A DNA stretch of 64,000 bases, taken from assembly GCF_000164675.2 (NCBI RefSeq), contig NC_015678.1, positions 248,001 through 312,000 on the forward strand. The letters run 5' to 3'. The translations under genes and the position numbers were made by a program. Of the stretch, positions 45,956 through 55,414 are shown one piece after another. Source of the DNA: Streptococcus parasanguinis ATCC 15912 (GTDB lineage Bacteria; Bacillota; Bacilli; Lactobacillales; Streptococcaceae). How positions within the stretch are numbered: the first letter of the stretch is position 1; the number at the start of each line of letters is the position of its first letter. The notes beneath the pieces were generated by a model that was not told the origin of the DNA, did no database searches, and worked only from the letters and a program-made list of their open reading frames with translations.

Positions 45956-47338
45956 ATGAGATTCAAACACACGAAAACTATATTATTAATCATTACAAAT
46001 CTCCTTTTACTGAGTCTTTTGTATATCGGTTATCAAAAGATTCAAAGGGTTCGTGAACAAAAAGCCTATCAGGATCAGTTTGCCAAGGTCACCCAACTAG
46101 AGAAAAGCTCTGAAAAAGGGAAAGATGTTCAAGTTCAGGAAGGGATTATTGGGACATCTTATGTGACCACTTATTATCCTACTAAGGATGGACAAGCTGT
46201 TGAGATTATTAAAGAGAAGATTCAAGAAGATCTTCAGCGTCTAGGATCTGATGAGAAAACCAAAGAGCCTAAGCATTTGACCTTCTACCATAGTGAAGAA
46301 GCAGAAGCGCCTTTTGTTGGCTATCATCCTATCCAAATCAAACGGGTTGAATACCAGTATAAAAAAGGAAAATTCATCAAAGATGAGACCGTGAAACTAC
46401 CTCTCTTCTACGTGGATGATGAGAACCACCCTCTGACCCTCAGTCAGGTTTTTGCGGATCCAGATGGAGCCAAACAGATCTTTTTGGAGGAATTGCGAGG
46501 GAATCTAGACTTTCGTCAGTTGGATGAGGAAAGCATTGATCAAATGGTCGCCCACTTTTCAGAGTTGGATTTGAGTCAATGGGAATTCCAATATGAAAAA
46601 GGAAATTTCACCATTCCATTTCCAACCAAGGTTAAGGGAGATGATACCTTCACTGTTCCCTTGTCTAAATTCTATGACGTGATTGATACAGAGCGCTTGC
46701 TTCCTGATGATCTAGCTTCTTACCAATCCTATATAGAAGAACGCCACCGTAAGATGATTGCTCTGACTTTTGATGATGGACCAGATCCGACGACGACCCC
46801 TCAGGCGCTGGCCATCTTAAAGAAATACAATGCCAAAGCTACCTTCTTTATGGTCGGAAAAAATGTCAGTGCGAATCCTGATATTGCTAAGCAAGTCCGC
46901 AAAGAAGGTCATCAAATTGGGAACCATACCTGGGATCACCCTCAATTACCAAAATTGAGCTTGGATAATGCTAAAAAAGAGATCTTGGATACCCAAGAAG
47001 CTATTCAAAAAGCGACAGGTGTGCAGACCAAGATTACCCGACCTCCATATGGAGCCATCAATAACGCTATCCAATACGGTGTCGACCAATCCTTCATCAT
47101 GTGGGATGTGGATAGCCTAGATTGGAAGACACATAATACGACGGCCATTCTCAATGAAGTGAAAAAAGAAGTCAAACCGGGTTCGATTATCCTCATGCAT
47201 GATATCCATCAAACCACGATTGACGCTCTACCGACCGTCCTTGACTACCTCAAATCGCAAGGCTATACCTTTGTAACGGTGGATGAGTTGTTGGATTATC
47301 AACTTGAAAGTCATCGTATCTATTACAATGGAAATTAA
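45956..47338 (+). CDS. pgdA: Peptidoglycan N-acetylglucosamine deacetylase (PgdA-like)
   Basis: 460 residues. N-terminal membrane anchor (about 8-25), a DUF3298/RsiV-like middle domain (about 130-250), and a NodB polysaccharide deacetylase domain with TFDDGPDP (catalytic base and metal Asp), HTWDHP (two metal His), RPPYG and IILMHDI near the end. It removes acetyl groups from peptidoglycan GlcNAc, giving lysozyme resistance. The ATG 45956 lies 7 bases after the -10, without a Shine-Dalgarno, so a leaderless mRNA is likely. It is convergent with the helicase gene. Confidence 0.93.
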   Translation: MRFKHTKTILLIITNLLLLSLLYIGYQKIQRVREQKAYQDQFAKVTQLEKSSEKGKDVQVQEGIIGTSYVTTYYPTKDGQAVEIIKEKIQEDLQRLGSDEKTKEPKHLTFYHSEEAEAPFVGYHPIQIKRVEYQYKKGKFIKDETVKLPLFYVDDENHPLTLSQVFADPDGAKQIFLEELRGNLDFRQLDEESIDQMVAHFSELDLSQWEFQYEKGNFTIPFPTKVKGDDTFTVPLSKFYDVIDTERLLPDDLASYQSYIEERHRKMIALTFDDGPDPTTTPQALAILKKYNAKATFFMVGKNVSANPDIAKQVRKEGHQIGNHTWDHPQLPKLSLDNAKKEILDTQEAIQKATGVQTKITRPPYGAINNAIQYGVDQSFIMWDVDSLDWKTHNTTAILNEVKKEVKPGSIILMHDIHQTTIDALPTVLDYLKSQGYTFVTVDELLDYQLESHRIYYNGN

Positions 47339-47342
47339 CATA

Positions 47343-47379
47343 AAAATCCTCTGCAGTTCATTCACTAGCAGAGGATTTT
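47343..47379. terminator. Bidirectional terminator
   Basis: AAAATCCTCTGC pairs perfectly with GCAGAGGATTTT between convergent genes. Confidence 0.9.
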
Positions 47380-47380
47380 C

Positions 47381-48466
47381 TTATTCATTTAAAAAGAGTT
47401 GAGAATTCTTTAAAACCAGTTCACGTACAGAAGCGTATTTTTTTAAGGATTTGAGTTCTTCTGGGTGGGTGATAAAGGTAATCACATAGCCATCACGCCC
47501 CATTCGTCCTGTTCGACCAGCACGGTGGGTATAGGTCTCCACATCACGGGGAATATCGTAGTTAATCACACACTCAAGATGTTCAATATCGATTCCACGA
47601 GCGACCAAATCGGTGGCCAGCAAGAGGGTCAGCTGATGGTCTTTGAAGCGTTCCAGAATGACCTTGCGGTATTTGACATTGACATCACTAGCGAGCGACA
47701 CGGCCTCAACACCCCGGTATTGTAGTTTTTCTTCAGCACTACCCAGATCAGACAGGCTGTTGAAAAAAGCCAGACCACGAAAATCTTCGACGTAGGCGAG
47801 TTTGCGGAGCAATTCGACCTTGTCCCGCTTATCCACTTGCATATAAAAATGTTGGATATTGTCCAAAGAAACTCCATCAACCGTCATGCGAAGAGTATTT
47901 TCTTCTAGCTGATTTGGATCGACCTTGGCTGTGGCGCTCATGTAGATATATTGGTGGTCGCGGGGAGCATAGTGGCTGATCTTATCGACGAAGTGGTACT
48001 GAGAATCGCTCAGTAATTGGTCGAATTCATCTAAAATAATGGTTTCTACATTCATCATTTTGATCTTTTTCAGCTTGATCAGTTCAAAGATTCGACCAGG
48101 CGTCCCAACCAGGATTTCGGGTCCTTTTTTGAGGCGTTCGATTTGCCGTTTTTGACTAGATCCTGAAAGGAAGAGTTGTGTCTGGAGACCGAGAGGCTCT
48201 GCCCATTGTTTAGTGACATCAAAAATTTGTCCTGCTAACTCTGTGTTAGGAGCCAAAATCAAGAGTTGTTGGGCCTTCTTCGGTTTTAGTTTGAGCAAGC
48301 TCGGAAAGAGGTAGGCGAGTGTCTTACCAGTACCGGTAGGACTGATCCCGAGGACATTTTCTCCTTCATAGATAGGGGAGAAGATCTGTTCCTGAATCTC
48401 AGTGAATGTATCAAATCCGAGTGTTTCTAACTGGTCTTTCCAGCTTTGTGGAAATTGTTCTTTCAT
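47381..48466 (-). CDS. DEAD-box-type RNA helicase, short (YfmL-like)
   Basis: 361 residues. Q-motif FTEIQEQIF, Walker A SPTGTGKTLAY, motif Ib TPGR, motif II DEFD in place of DEAD, SAT, and motif VI HRAGRTGRMG are present. It ends soon after the second RecA-like domain, without the basic tail of CshA-type helicases, as in B. subtilis YfmL. It probably helps ribosome assembly or RNA unwinding in the cold (inferred from the family). It overlaps the upstream oxidoreductase gene by 4 bases (ATGA). Confidence 0.88.
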   Translation of the reverse strand: MKEQFPQSWKDQLETLGFDTFTEIQEQIFSPIYEGENVLGISPTGTGKTLAYLFPSLLKLKPKKAQQLLILAPNTELAGQIFDVTKQWAEPLGLQTQLFLSGSSQKRQIERLKKGPEILVGTPGRIFELIKLKKIKMMNVETIILDEFDQLLSDSQYHFVDKISHYAPRDHQYIYMSATAKVDPNQLEENTLRMTVDGVSLDNIQHFYMQVDKRDKVELLRKLAYVEDFRGLAFFNSLSDLGSAEEKLQYRGVEAVSLASDVNVKYRKVILERFKDHQLTLLLATDLVARGIDIEHLECVINYDIPRDVETYTHRAGRTGRMGRDGYVITFITHPEELKSLKKYASVRELVLKNSQLFLNE

Positions 48467-49449
48467 TCTTTTTCATCCTTAAATTGTATTCCAGCGCTTT
48501 GACGCATCTGGTAGAGGGTTTCATGGACCTGCTCAGCTGTTTGTAACCACTCAAGATAAGCAGCTGGATTTTGATGAGCGATGGCAAGGGCAAAGGCAAA
48601 GGCTTCTGCCTCTTCTTGCATTTGGTGTGGGCAGGGCTGGATCGGAAGGTCGATGACTTCCCCAGAATGGCTGATGAAGCGGGCCTGGTTGATGGCTGCT
48701 ACAGCATTGAGAGTTAGCGTTCCAGTCTTGGTGTAGATTTCAGCAGGTAGATGGCTGGTGATATTTTTCCCTGCCTGAATGGCAACCTGAAAATCTGGAT
48801 AAATCAAGACACCTTGACCATAGAGATCAACCGAATTGGGTAATTGCTGAGCAGTATAGTGGCTGGAGATTGGTTCTCCAAAGAAGCCAATGGCCAGGTA
48901 GAGGCAGTAGACTCCCAGATCCATCAAAGCTCCACCTGCATAGACATCTGAGAAAATATTGGGCATCTCACCTGCAAGAAGGGCCGGCAATTTGGAAGAA
49001 TATTTGGCAAAGGTGAAGTTAGCGCCTAGTATTTCCTGGTTTGAGAGGAAGTCCTTAACTACTTGAAAGGCTGCTTCTTGGTAATTTCTGGCAGCTTCAA
49101 AGAGATAGACCTGGTACTCATTAGCGAGCTTGACCAGTTCCTTCCATTCAGAAGGCTTGGTCACAGCGGGTTTTTCAATGATGACATGCTTCTTGGCCAG
49201 AATAGCAAGCTTGGCCTGAGCGAAATGAAGAGAATTAGGGCTAGCAATGTAGACCACATCCAGCTCACTGTCTAAGAAATCGATGACATCCGTGTAGCAA
49301 GAGATCGCCCCATAAGGCTCACAAAACTCTTGAGCTGTCTTTATCTTTCTCGAATACACAGCCTGCAAGTGATAGTGGCCCGTCTGATGAGCAGCTGTAA
49401 TAAATTCATGTGAAATCCAACTCGTACCAATAATTCCCAGCTTTAACAT
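48463..49449 (-). CDS. Gfo/Idh/MocA-family NAD(P)-dependent oxidoreductase
   Basis: 328 residues. An N-terminal Rossmann motif LGIIGTSWISHEF, conserved EKP in VIIEKPAVTKP near residue 95, and the C-terminal beta-sheet domain with the GALMDLGVYCLYLA motif, in which the family's usual catalytic His in DxGxH/Y is Tyr. The substrate, probably a sugar or sugar derivative, cannot be named. It is translationally coupled to the downstream helicase gene. Confidence 0.87.
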   Translation of the reverse strand: MLKLGIIGTSWISHEFITAAHQTGHYHLQAVYSRKIKTAQEFCEPYGAISCYTDVIDFLDSELDVVYIASPNSLHFAQAKLAILAKKHVIIEKPAVTKPSEWKELVKLANEYQVYLFEAARNYQEAAFQVVKDFLSNQEILGANFTFAKYSSKLPALLAGEMPNIFSDVYAGGALMDLGVYCLYLAIGFFGEPISSHYTAQQLPNSVDLYGQGVLIYPDFQVAIQAGKNITSHLPAEIYTKTGTLTLNAVAAINQARFISHSGEVIDLPIQPCPHQMQEEAEAFAFALAIAHQNPAAYLEWLQTAEQVHETLYQMRQSAGIQFKDEKE

Positions 49450-49588
49450 AAGGTGTCCTTCCGTAATCGATTCACTCTATTATACCATGAAAATGGGGAG
49501 GGACGGGGTGAAAAATGTAGGACAACTTTTGAAATTATTCCTAAAATATGGGATAATTTAATTAATTTTATTGAATGAGGAAAAAATA

Positions 49589-50605
49589 ATGAAACAAAAG
49601 ATTTTAGTAACGGGTGGTGCGGGTTTTATTGGTTCCCATACGCTTATCGAATTGACCAAAGCGGATCATGAAGTAGTGGTGGTAGATAACTTCGTGAATA
49701 GTAGTAAAAAAAGTATCCAAGAAGTTGAAAAGATTATTGGTAAATCTATTACATTATACGATATAGATATTCGAGACAAAGACAAGTTATTGGAAGTATT
49801 CGTAAAAGAACAACCTACAGGGGTGATTCACTTTGCTGCGTTGAAAGCCGTTGGAGAATCAGTTCAAATCCCGCTTACATATTATGAAAACAATATAATT
49901 GGAACATTGACGTTACTTCGAGTTATGGAGAAAGTACAATGTAAAAACATTATTTTTAGCTCGTCAGCGACTGTATACGGAGATCCACATACAGTTCCTA
50001 TCTTAGAAGATTTTCCGCTATCTGTAACTAATCCATATGGAAGAACAAAATTGATGATTGAAGAGATGCTTCAAGATATATATAAGTCAGATTCTTCCTG
50101 GAATATCGTGCTGTTACGCTATTTCAACCCAATTGGTGCTCATGAAAGTGGGAATATTGGTGAAAATCCAAATGGAATCCCAAATAATCTTTTACCATAT
50201 GTAACACAGGTAGCAGTTGGAAAGCTAGAATATGTTAATGTGTTTGGTAATGATTATCCAACTCCAGATGGAACGGGAGTCCGCGATTATATCCATGTGG
50301 TTGATTTAGCAAAAGGACATGTGGCGGCATTAAAGAAACTTGAAAAAGATTCAGGGTTAAATATCTATAACTTAGGTACTGGTAGAGGATCCTCTGTTCT
50401 TGAAATCATCCAAAATATGGAAGAAGTGATAGGAAAACCAATTCCTTATAAGATTGTTGAGAGACGTGTTGGAGATATTGCAACATGCTATGCAGATCCA
50501 GCGAAAGCAAGTGAGGAGTTAGGTTGGAAAGCTCAATATGATATTCATCGCATGTGCCAAGATGCCTGGAGATGGCAGAGCAAACATCCAAATGGATTTG
50601 AATAA
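49589..50605 (+). CDS. galE: UDP-glucose/UDP-GlcNAc 4-epimerase
   Basis: 338 residues from ATG 49589 behind AATGAGGAAA (TTG 49571 is in frame but lies before the ribosome site). NAD-binding TGGAGFIGSH, the catalytic SSATVYG and YGRTK (Tyr-x3-Lys), and PDGTGVRDYIHVVDLAKGH are complete. It supplies UDP-galactose or UDP-GalNAc, plausibly the side-chain sugar for the polysaccharide genes that follow. Confidence 0.95.
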   Translation: MKQKILVTGGAGFIGSHTLIELTKADHEVVVVDNFVNSSKKSIQEVEKIIGKSITLYDIDIRDKDKLLEVFVKEQPTGVIHFAALKAVGESVQIPLTYYENNIIGTLTLLRVMEKVQCKNIIFSSSATVYGDPHTVPILEDFPLSVTNPYGRTKLMIEEMLQDIYKSDSSWNIVLLRYFNPIGAHESGNIGENPNGIPNNLLPYVTQVAVGKLEYVNVFGNDYPTPDGTGVRDYIHVVDLAKGHVAALKKLEKDSGLNIYNLGTGRGSSVLEIIQNMEEVIGKPIPYKIVERRVGDIATCYADPAKASEELGWKAQYDIHRMCQDAWRWQSKHPNGFE

Positions 50606-50624
50606 TAGCTAATTTTAATGAATT

Positions 50625-50658
50625 GCTTGATATTTATAATTAATATCGGGCTTTTTTT
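50625..50658 (+). terminator. galE terminator
   Basis: GCTTGATATT pairs (two wobbles) with AATATCGGGC then TTTTTTT. Confidence 0.8.
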
Positions 50659-50767
50659 ATGCTTACAACAATTTTTGTTGTTGGTATAAAGTTCTGAGAT
50701 TAGTGGATAAAATATTTTGGTTATTGTATAATGGATAAAAAAGAATTTTAATGGAGGAAGAAGGATA

Positions 50768-51466
50768 TTGAAATCCTCAGATTTATTAATTATTATACCT
50801 GCATATAATGAGGAAGGTTCGATTCAGTCAGTAGTAAATAATATTATTCAAAATTATTCTCAGTATGATTATGTAATTATCAATGACGGTTCAAGAGATC
50901 AAACCTCAGAAATTTGTCATAACAATGGCTATAATATTATTGATTTACCAGTTAATCTTGGACTAGCTGGAGCATTTCAAACTGGATTATTGTATGCTTA
51001 CCAATACGGTTATGAAAAAGCGGTGCAATTTGATGCAGATGGTCAGCATCTTCCAGAGTATATTGCTGCTTTGGAAGAAGAAATTGATAAAGGAAATAAA
51101 ATGGTGATTGGTTCTCGATTTGTAACAGAGAAAAGACCAAATTCATTTCGTATGTTAGGGAATACCCTTATAAGTTTTGCTATTAAATTAACAACTGGGA
51201 AAACGATTAATGATCCGACATCTGGAATGAGAATGTTTTCTAAAGATTTAATACAAGTTTTTGCAAGAAATATTAACTATGGTCCTGAACCAGATACTGT
51301 TTCTTATCTATTAAGAAATGGTGTTCCAATTTCAGAAGTTCAAGTTCGAATGGAAGAGAGACAAGCGGGAGAAAGCTATCTAACTTTTTCACGTTCCATT
51401 AAGTACATGATTCACATGTTCGTATCTATTTTATTCATTCAGAATTTTAGAGAGAGAGGAAAATAG
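50768..51466 (+). CDS. Family 2 glycosyltransferase, GacI-like polyprenyl-phosphate sugar synthase
   Basis: 232 residues from a TTG start behind GGAGGAAGAAGG. DPM1-like GT2 fold: IIIPAYNEEGSI, VIINDGSRDQT, QFDADGQHLPEY (metal-binding DxD region), GSRFVTEKRPN, DPTSGMRMFS. It is the same length and is followed by the same partners as GacI of group A streptococcus, which makes undecaprenyl-phosphate-GlcNAc with the helper GacJ. No membrane helix of its own is evident except possibly the C-terminal hydrophobic stretch. The sugar is not determined. Confidence 0.85.
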   Translation: MKSSDLLIIIPAYNEEGSIQSVVNNIIQNYSQYDYVIINDGSRDQTSEICHNNGYNIIDLPVNLGLAGAFQTGLLYAYQYGYEKAVQFDADGQHLPEYIAALEEEIDKGNKMVIGSRFVTEKRPNSFRMLGNTLISFAIKLTTGKTINDPTSGMRMFSKDLIQVFARNINYGPEPDTVSYLLRNGVPISEVQVRMEERQAGESYLTFSRSIKYMIHMFVSILFIQNFRERGK

Positions 51467-51467
51467 A

Positions 51468-51809
51468 ATGTCAATCTGGTTTCAAGTTGTATTAGTTATT
51501 GTTTCATTGGGAACCTGCGGGTTCATCCTTCAGAATATTAGAAAATCTCGTGTACAGATTAATGACGCCTTGTTTTGGATCTTCTTCTCATTAATTTTAT
51601 TAGTTTTTAGTATTTTTCCAAAGTTAGCAGAGTTTATTGCAGCATCCTTAGGAATTGCATCTGCTGTTAATTTTATTTTCCTTTTTATTATTTTCTTATT
51701 GTTAATGAATCAGTTTCAGTTAACCGTACGGTTGTCAAAATTAGATACTAAGTTTAAAAATCTTGTTCAAGTTATCGCTTTAAATAAAAATAAGGAGAAA
51801 GATGAATAA
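51468..51809 (+). CDS. DUF2304 small membrane protein (GacJ-like)
   Basis: 113 residues, three hydrophobic helices (about 3-22, 35-55, 62-85) and a basic C-terminus. In group A streptococcus the equivalent GacJ binds and stimulates GacI. It begins one base after the preceding gene and overlaps the flippase gene by 8 bases. Confidence 0.82.
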   Translation: MSIWFQVVLVIVSLGTCGFILQNIRKSRVQINDALFWIFFSLILLVFSIFPKLAEFIAASLGIASAVNFIFLFIIFLLLMNQFQLTVRLSKLDTKFKNLVQVIALNKNKEKDE

Positions 51810-53061
51810 TACTCCTTCTCAAAAAAGTATTTACATTTGGAATCTTCTAGGAAATCTAGCAGCTGCAGCAGTTTCAGTTTGTTTTCTTATTATAGTTTCT
51901 AGGTTTCAAAATCCTACTATTGCGGACCAGTATAGTTTGGCAATTTCTGTTGGGAATTTATGGGTAATTATAGGCCTCTTTCAAGTCAGAAATTTTCAAG
52001 CAACAGATATTGTTAATAAGTTTTCATTTAAAAATTATTATATAGCCAGGATAATTTCCACTATATTAATGTGGATAACTCTATATCCATATTTAGTTTT
52101 TGTCCATTATGATTTAAGTTCAAGTTTTGTTATCGGATTAACTATTCTTATTTTAGCTTACCGCACATGTGATGTATGGTCCGATCTTTATCAAGGCTTG
52201 TTTCAACAAAAATCTAGACTTGATATTGCTGGTAAATCAATGTTTTTAAGATATCTAATAAGTGTAATTATCTTATTTGTATCCTTAATGATTCAGAAAG
52301 ATTTATTGGTTGGCTTTCTTCTAGTAGTCCTCTTTAATATTTTTTTTATAGTCGGTTTTGATATTAAATTTTCAAGGTTATTTCATTCTTCGGATAATAA
52401 ACGAACTTTTTCGAAAAATGATCTGAGACAAGGACTTTTAATTTTAAAAGATTGTTTTTCTTTATTTATATATGGTTTTCTTATTAACCTGATTTTTAAT
52501 GAACCTAGAATTATCATTGCCCAACAACTTCTTAGTCAAAAAATGCAATCAGGTGTACAACGTGATTTTAATATACTATTTATGCCGGTGTTTTTCATGA
52601 GTTTGTGTATTTTAGTAATAAGACCTCTGATTACTTCGTTAGCAGAAAAAAGACAAGCAGGTGAAATGATCCAATTCTATAGTATTATTAAAAAAATATT
52701 TGTTTTTTTGATTCTTGTTGGTTTTCTTACTACCTTAGTAAGTTATTTAATTGGTACACCAGTTCTTAGTCTTATTTTCGGAGTTGATTTGAATCGTTAC
52801 CGTCTAGAATTAACCATTCTAGTATTTTCAGGGATTTTGTATTCAACTGCTTTAGTATTTGAAAATATCTTGACTATTTATAGGAAACACAATTTATTAT
52901 TGATAGTTTATATTATTATGTATATTGCTAGTCTCCTATTAAGTAAACCCCTCATAATTTCCCATGGTATACTTGGTGCTTGTATAAGTTTTATGCTAGT
53001 AATGGTAATATATGTTATCGGGGGATTTAGTTTATATCTTTATGTTAAAAGGAGAATTTAA
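51802..53061 (+). CDS. Polysaccharide-type lipid flippase (GacK/Wzx-like)
   Basis: 419 residues with about twelve membrane-spanning helices and the MOP/PST flippase pattern: WNLLGNLAAAAVSVCFLIIV at the start, and DLYQGLFQQKSRLDIAGKS around residues 128-146. It would flip the undecaprenyl-phosphate sugar made upstream. The coding sequence is very AT-rich (in 52321-52380 I count 14 G/C of 60), unlike the flanking rgp genes. Confidence 0.82.
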   Translation: MNNTPSQKSIYIWNLLGNLAAAAVSVCFLIIVSRFQNPTIADQYSLAISVGNLWVIIGLFQVRNFQATDIVNKFSFKNYYIARIISTILMWITLYPYLVFVHYDLSSSFVIGLTILILAYRTCDVWSDLYQGLFQQKSRLDIAGKSMFLRYLISVIILFVSLMIQKDLLVGFLLVVLFNIFFIVGFDIKFSRLFHSSDNKRTFSKNDLRQGLLILKDCFSLFIYGFLINLIFNEPRIIIAQQLLSQKMQSGVQRDFNILFMPVFFMSLCILVIRPLITSLAEKRQAGEMIQFYSIIKKIFVFLILVGFLTTLVSYLIGTPVLSLIFGVDLNRYRLELTILVFSGILYSTALVFENILTIYRKHNLLLIVYIIMYIASLLLSKPLIISHGILGACISFMLVMVIYVIGGFSLYLYVKRRI

Positions 53062-53844
53062 ATGGATTATAGAGATATTCATACTTTTGTTATCTGTGCA
53101 TATGGGAATTCATCTTACTTAGAAGACTGTATGCTTTCATTAGTTAATCAACATAATCAATCTTCTATTATTTTATATACTTCAACACCTAGTCTTCAGA
53201 TTGAGGACTTATGTAAAAAATATAATATTGTATATCATCATGGCAATGGTGGTTCAATAGGAAAAGATTGGAATAATGCATTGTCATGTGTAAAAACAAG
53301 GTACGCGACAATCGCGCATCAAGATGATTATTATGAGCCACAATATTCAGAATTAATTATTAAGAAATTTCAATCAAATCCAGATGCTTTAATAGCATAT
53401 TCGGATTATTTTGAAGAAAAAAATGGGAAGAAAATTGAACGTACACTTAATCTTAAAGTAAAGAGGTTAATGTTGAGAACTATAAATTTATTCCCAAAAA
53501 GCAAATTATGGCGAACTAGAGTTTTGGCATTTGGAAATGCAATATGTTGTCCATCTGTTTCATATGATTTATCTGTCTTGAAAGGATTTAAGTTTGATGA
53601 AAAATTGAAAGGAAATCTAGATTGGATTGCTTGGTATCAGATTGGGAAAATGAAAGGCTCATTTGTATACATAGACAAAACATTAATGTGTCATCGTATT
53701 CATGAAGAATCAGAAACTTCGAAAACAATCTCTAATAATACTCGTAGTCAAGAAGATTTAGAAACATTGGAACTCTTCTGGCCTAAATGGATGGCCAAGT
53801 TGTTGATGAGACAATATGTGAAGAGTCAAAATTCGAATAATTAG
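53062..53844 (+). CDS. Family 2 glycosyltransferase
   Basis: 260 residues. GT-A motifs: FVICAYGNSSYLEDCMLSLV, and HQDDYYEP for the metal. The middle contains IYCDY-like IAYSDYFEEKNGK and the acceptor-domain LKGNLDWIAWYQ. Cytoplasmic. It starts directly at the flippase stop codon. The sugar and acceptor are not known; it is also AT-rich. Confidence 0.8.
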   Translation: MDYRDIHTFVICAYGNSSYLEDCMLSLVNQHNQSSIILYTSTPSLQIEDLCKKYNIVYHHGNGGSIGKDWNNALSCVKTRYATIAHQDDYYEPQYSELIIKKFQSNPDALIAYSDYFEEKNGKKIERTLNLKVKRLMLRTINLFPKSKLWRTRVLAFGNAICCPSVSYDLSVLKGFKFDEKLKGNLDWIAWYQIGKMKGSFVYIDKTLMCHRIHEESETSKTISNNTRSQEDLETLELFWPKWMAKLLMRQYVKSQNSNN

Positions 53845-53853
53845 GAGAAACTG

Positions 53854-55332
53854 ATGGGATATTTTGTTGATAGTTATGAGCGAAATAAAAAGTATTTAGT
53901 ATCTTTCGCAGTTTTAGCCTTTTGTATTGCAGTTATTTATACAAAGCGCTTAGTAGATTTTCCTAAAATTGGTGTAGCGTTATTTGTTGTATTGGCTTTT
54001 TTCATTTTTCTTTTACCGAAGAAGAATGTAGGGACCTTCCTTGCGATGCTCATTGGTGGTCTGTCCTTTGCTTTCATTACACCCGTTTTGAATACGCCAG
54101 ATGAACACGTTCACCTTTCAAGAACGATTCATATTGTGGAAGGCAACGTCAATATGGGAAATAAAAACATCCATATTACGGAAGATTACTTTGATGTTTA
54201 TAAGAATTTCAAAAAACCATTTACTAAATCTTCTTTATTTGAAGAAGGGCAGACGACCAAACAAGTGAAGTTTGGAAAAGAAACAGATTACAGGGCAACC
54301 AACTCATATTGGTTTATTGGTTATATCCCTCAGGCTCTTGGATTTGGGATTGGAAAATTTTTGAATTTGAGTGTAGGAATCTCCTATTATCTTGGTCGAA
54401 TTTTTAATGTCATTGCTTACTGTATTTTAGCTCTCATTGCTATTAAATTAAGTGGGAAAGCGAAGCAGTTGATGACAATGGTAGCGATGTTTCCAATGAA
54501 TCTTGTTCTAGCTGCTTCTTATAATCAAGATAGTGTAGCCTTAGGTTTAACCTACATCATTATTGGATTGTTTTTGAACTATGTAACGGATGATGAAAAA
54601 GTGGTTAAAATTAAGGATTTATTGCTTTATGCTTTCCTTTGTGTGATCCTTGTAACAATGAAACTTCCTTACGTCCTGCTAGTGGGATTATTGCTATTTA
54701 TACCGCGAAAGAAAACGCAATGTAAAAACTACTATCTCATTTCTCTCGTTTTGATTGTTGCAGTCTTTCTATTTACGATTTTTTGGTATGTTCTTACCCA
54801 GCAAGTTCGAATTGAGAACTTTAAACTAGATGGAGCGGATGTGAAGTCCCAGGTGATTAGTATCATTTCGAAACCTCATTGGTATCTTCCAGTGATTTTG
54901 AAGGAGATGCTATTATCAGTCAGTCATTTGAATCAACTCTATACATTTGGTTGGTTAGATTTGTCGATGTCAGAAGTCCTTATTCCAATTTATGCTCTTT
55001 ATACTTTGATTACTTTTTCAAATATTGGGAAAATCAAACTTCCTAAAGTATCAGTAGTAGGAGCAAGTTTGGTTTCTCTTGCAATTGTTGGTTTAATTTC
55101 TTTGACCTTGTATCTGACCTGGACACCAGTTGGAAATTTTGAAGTTTTAGGAGTTCAGGGCCGATATTACTTAGGTGTTGTCGCTCTTTGTCTACCAGTT
55201 ATTTGTAGTTTATTTAAGCAAAGAGTTCCAGATGAACAAAAGCTCTCTGATCATTTTGTAGTACAAAGTAGTCTCATTATTGTATCTCTAACTTTACTAC
55301 AAACCATCTCTGTTTTATATGCTGCAGTTTAA
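53854..55332 (+). CDS. DUF2142 polytopic membrane protein, possible GT-C glycosyltransferase
   Basis: 492 residues, about twelve helices. Its first extracytoplasmic loop has NTPDEHVHLSRTIHIVEG, matching the DUF2142 DE/H motif and the acidic catalytic motif of GT-C enzymes. By position it could be the GacL-like enzyme that moves the side-chain sugar from undecaprenyl phosphate to rhamnan on the outer face. This role is an inference; it is also possible that the second GT-C-like protein (56341) does it. Confidence 0.75.
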   Translation: MGYFVDSYERNKKYLVSFAVLAFCIAVIYTKRLVDFPKIGVALFVVLAFFIFLLPKKNVGTFLAMLIGGLSFAFITPVLNTPDEHVHLSRTIHIVEGNVNMGNKNIHITEDYFDVYKNFKKPFTKSSLFEEGQTTKQVKFGKETDYRATNSYWFIGYIPQALGFGIGKFLNLSVGISYYLGRIFNVIAYCILALIAIKLSGKAKQLMTMVAMFPMNLVLAASYNQDSVALGLTYIIIGLFLNYVTDDEKVVKIKDLLLYAFLCVILVTMKLPYVLLVGLLLFIPRKKTQCKNYYLISLVLIVAVFLFTIFWYVLTQQVRIENFKLDGADVKSQVISIISKPHWYLPVILKEMLLSVSHLNQLYTFGWLDLSMSEVLIPIYALYTLITFSNIGKIKLPKVSVVGASLVSLAIVGLISLTLYLTWTPVGNFEVLGVQGRYYLGVVALCLPVICSLFKQRVPDEQKLSDHFVVQSSLIIVSLTLLQTISVLYAAV

Positions 55333-55355
55333 TTAAAAAACTAAAATAAGTTATT

Positions 55356-55378
55356 ACTAGGGGAAACCCTAGTTTTTT
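55356..55378 (+). terminator. Terminator after the DUF2142 gene
   Basis: ACTAGGG, loop GAAA, CCCTAGT then TTTTT. An extended -10 TGT-TACAAT follows at 55378-55386 for the next operon. Confidence 0.88.
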
Positions 55379-55414
55379 GTTACAATAGAAAGTGAATAAG
55401 TCAAGGAGTAAGAG

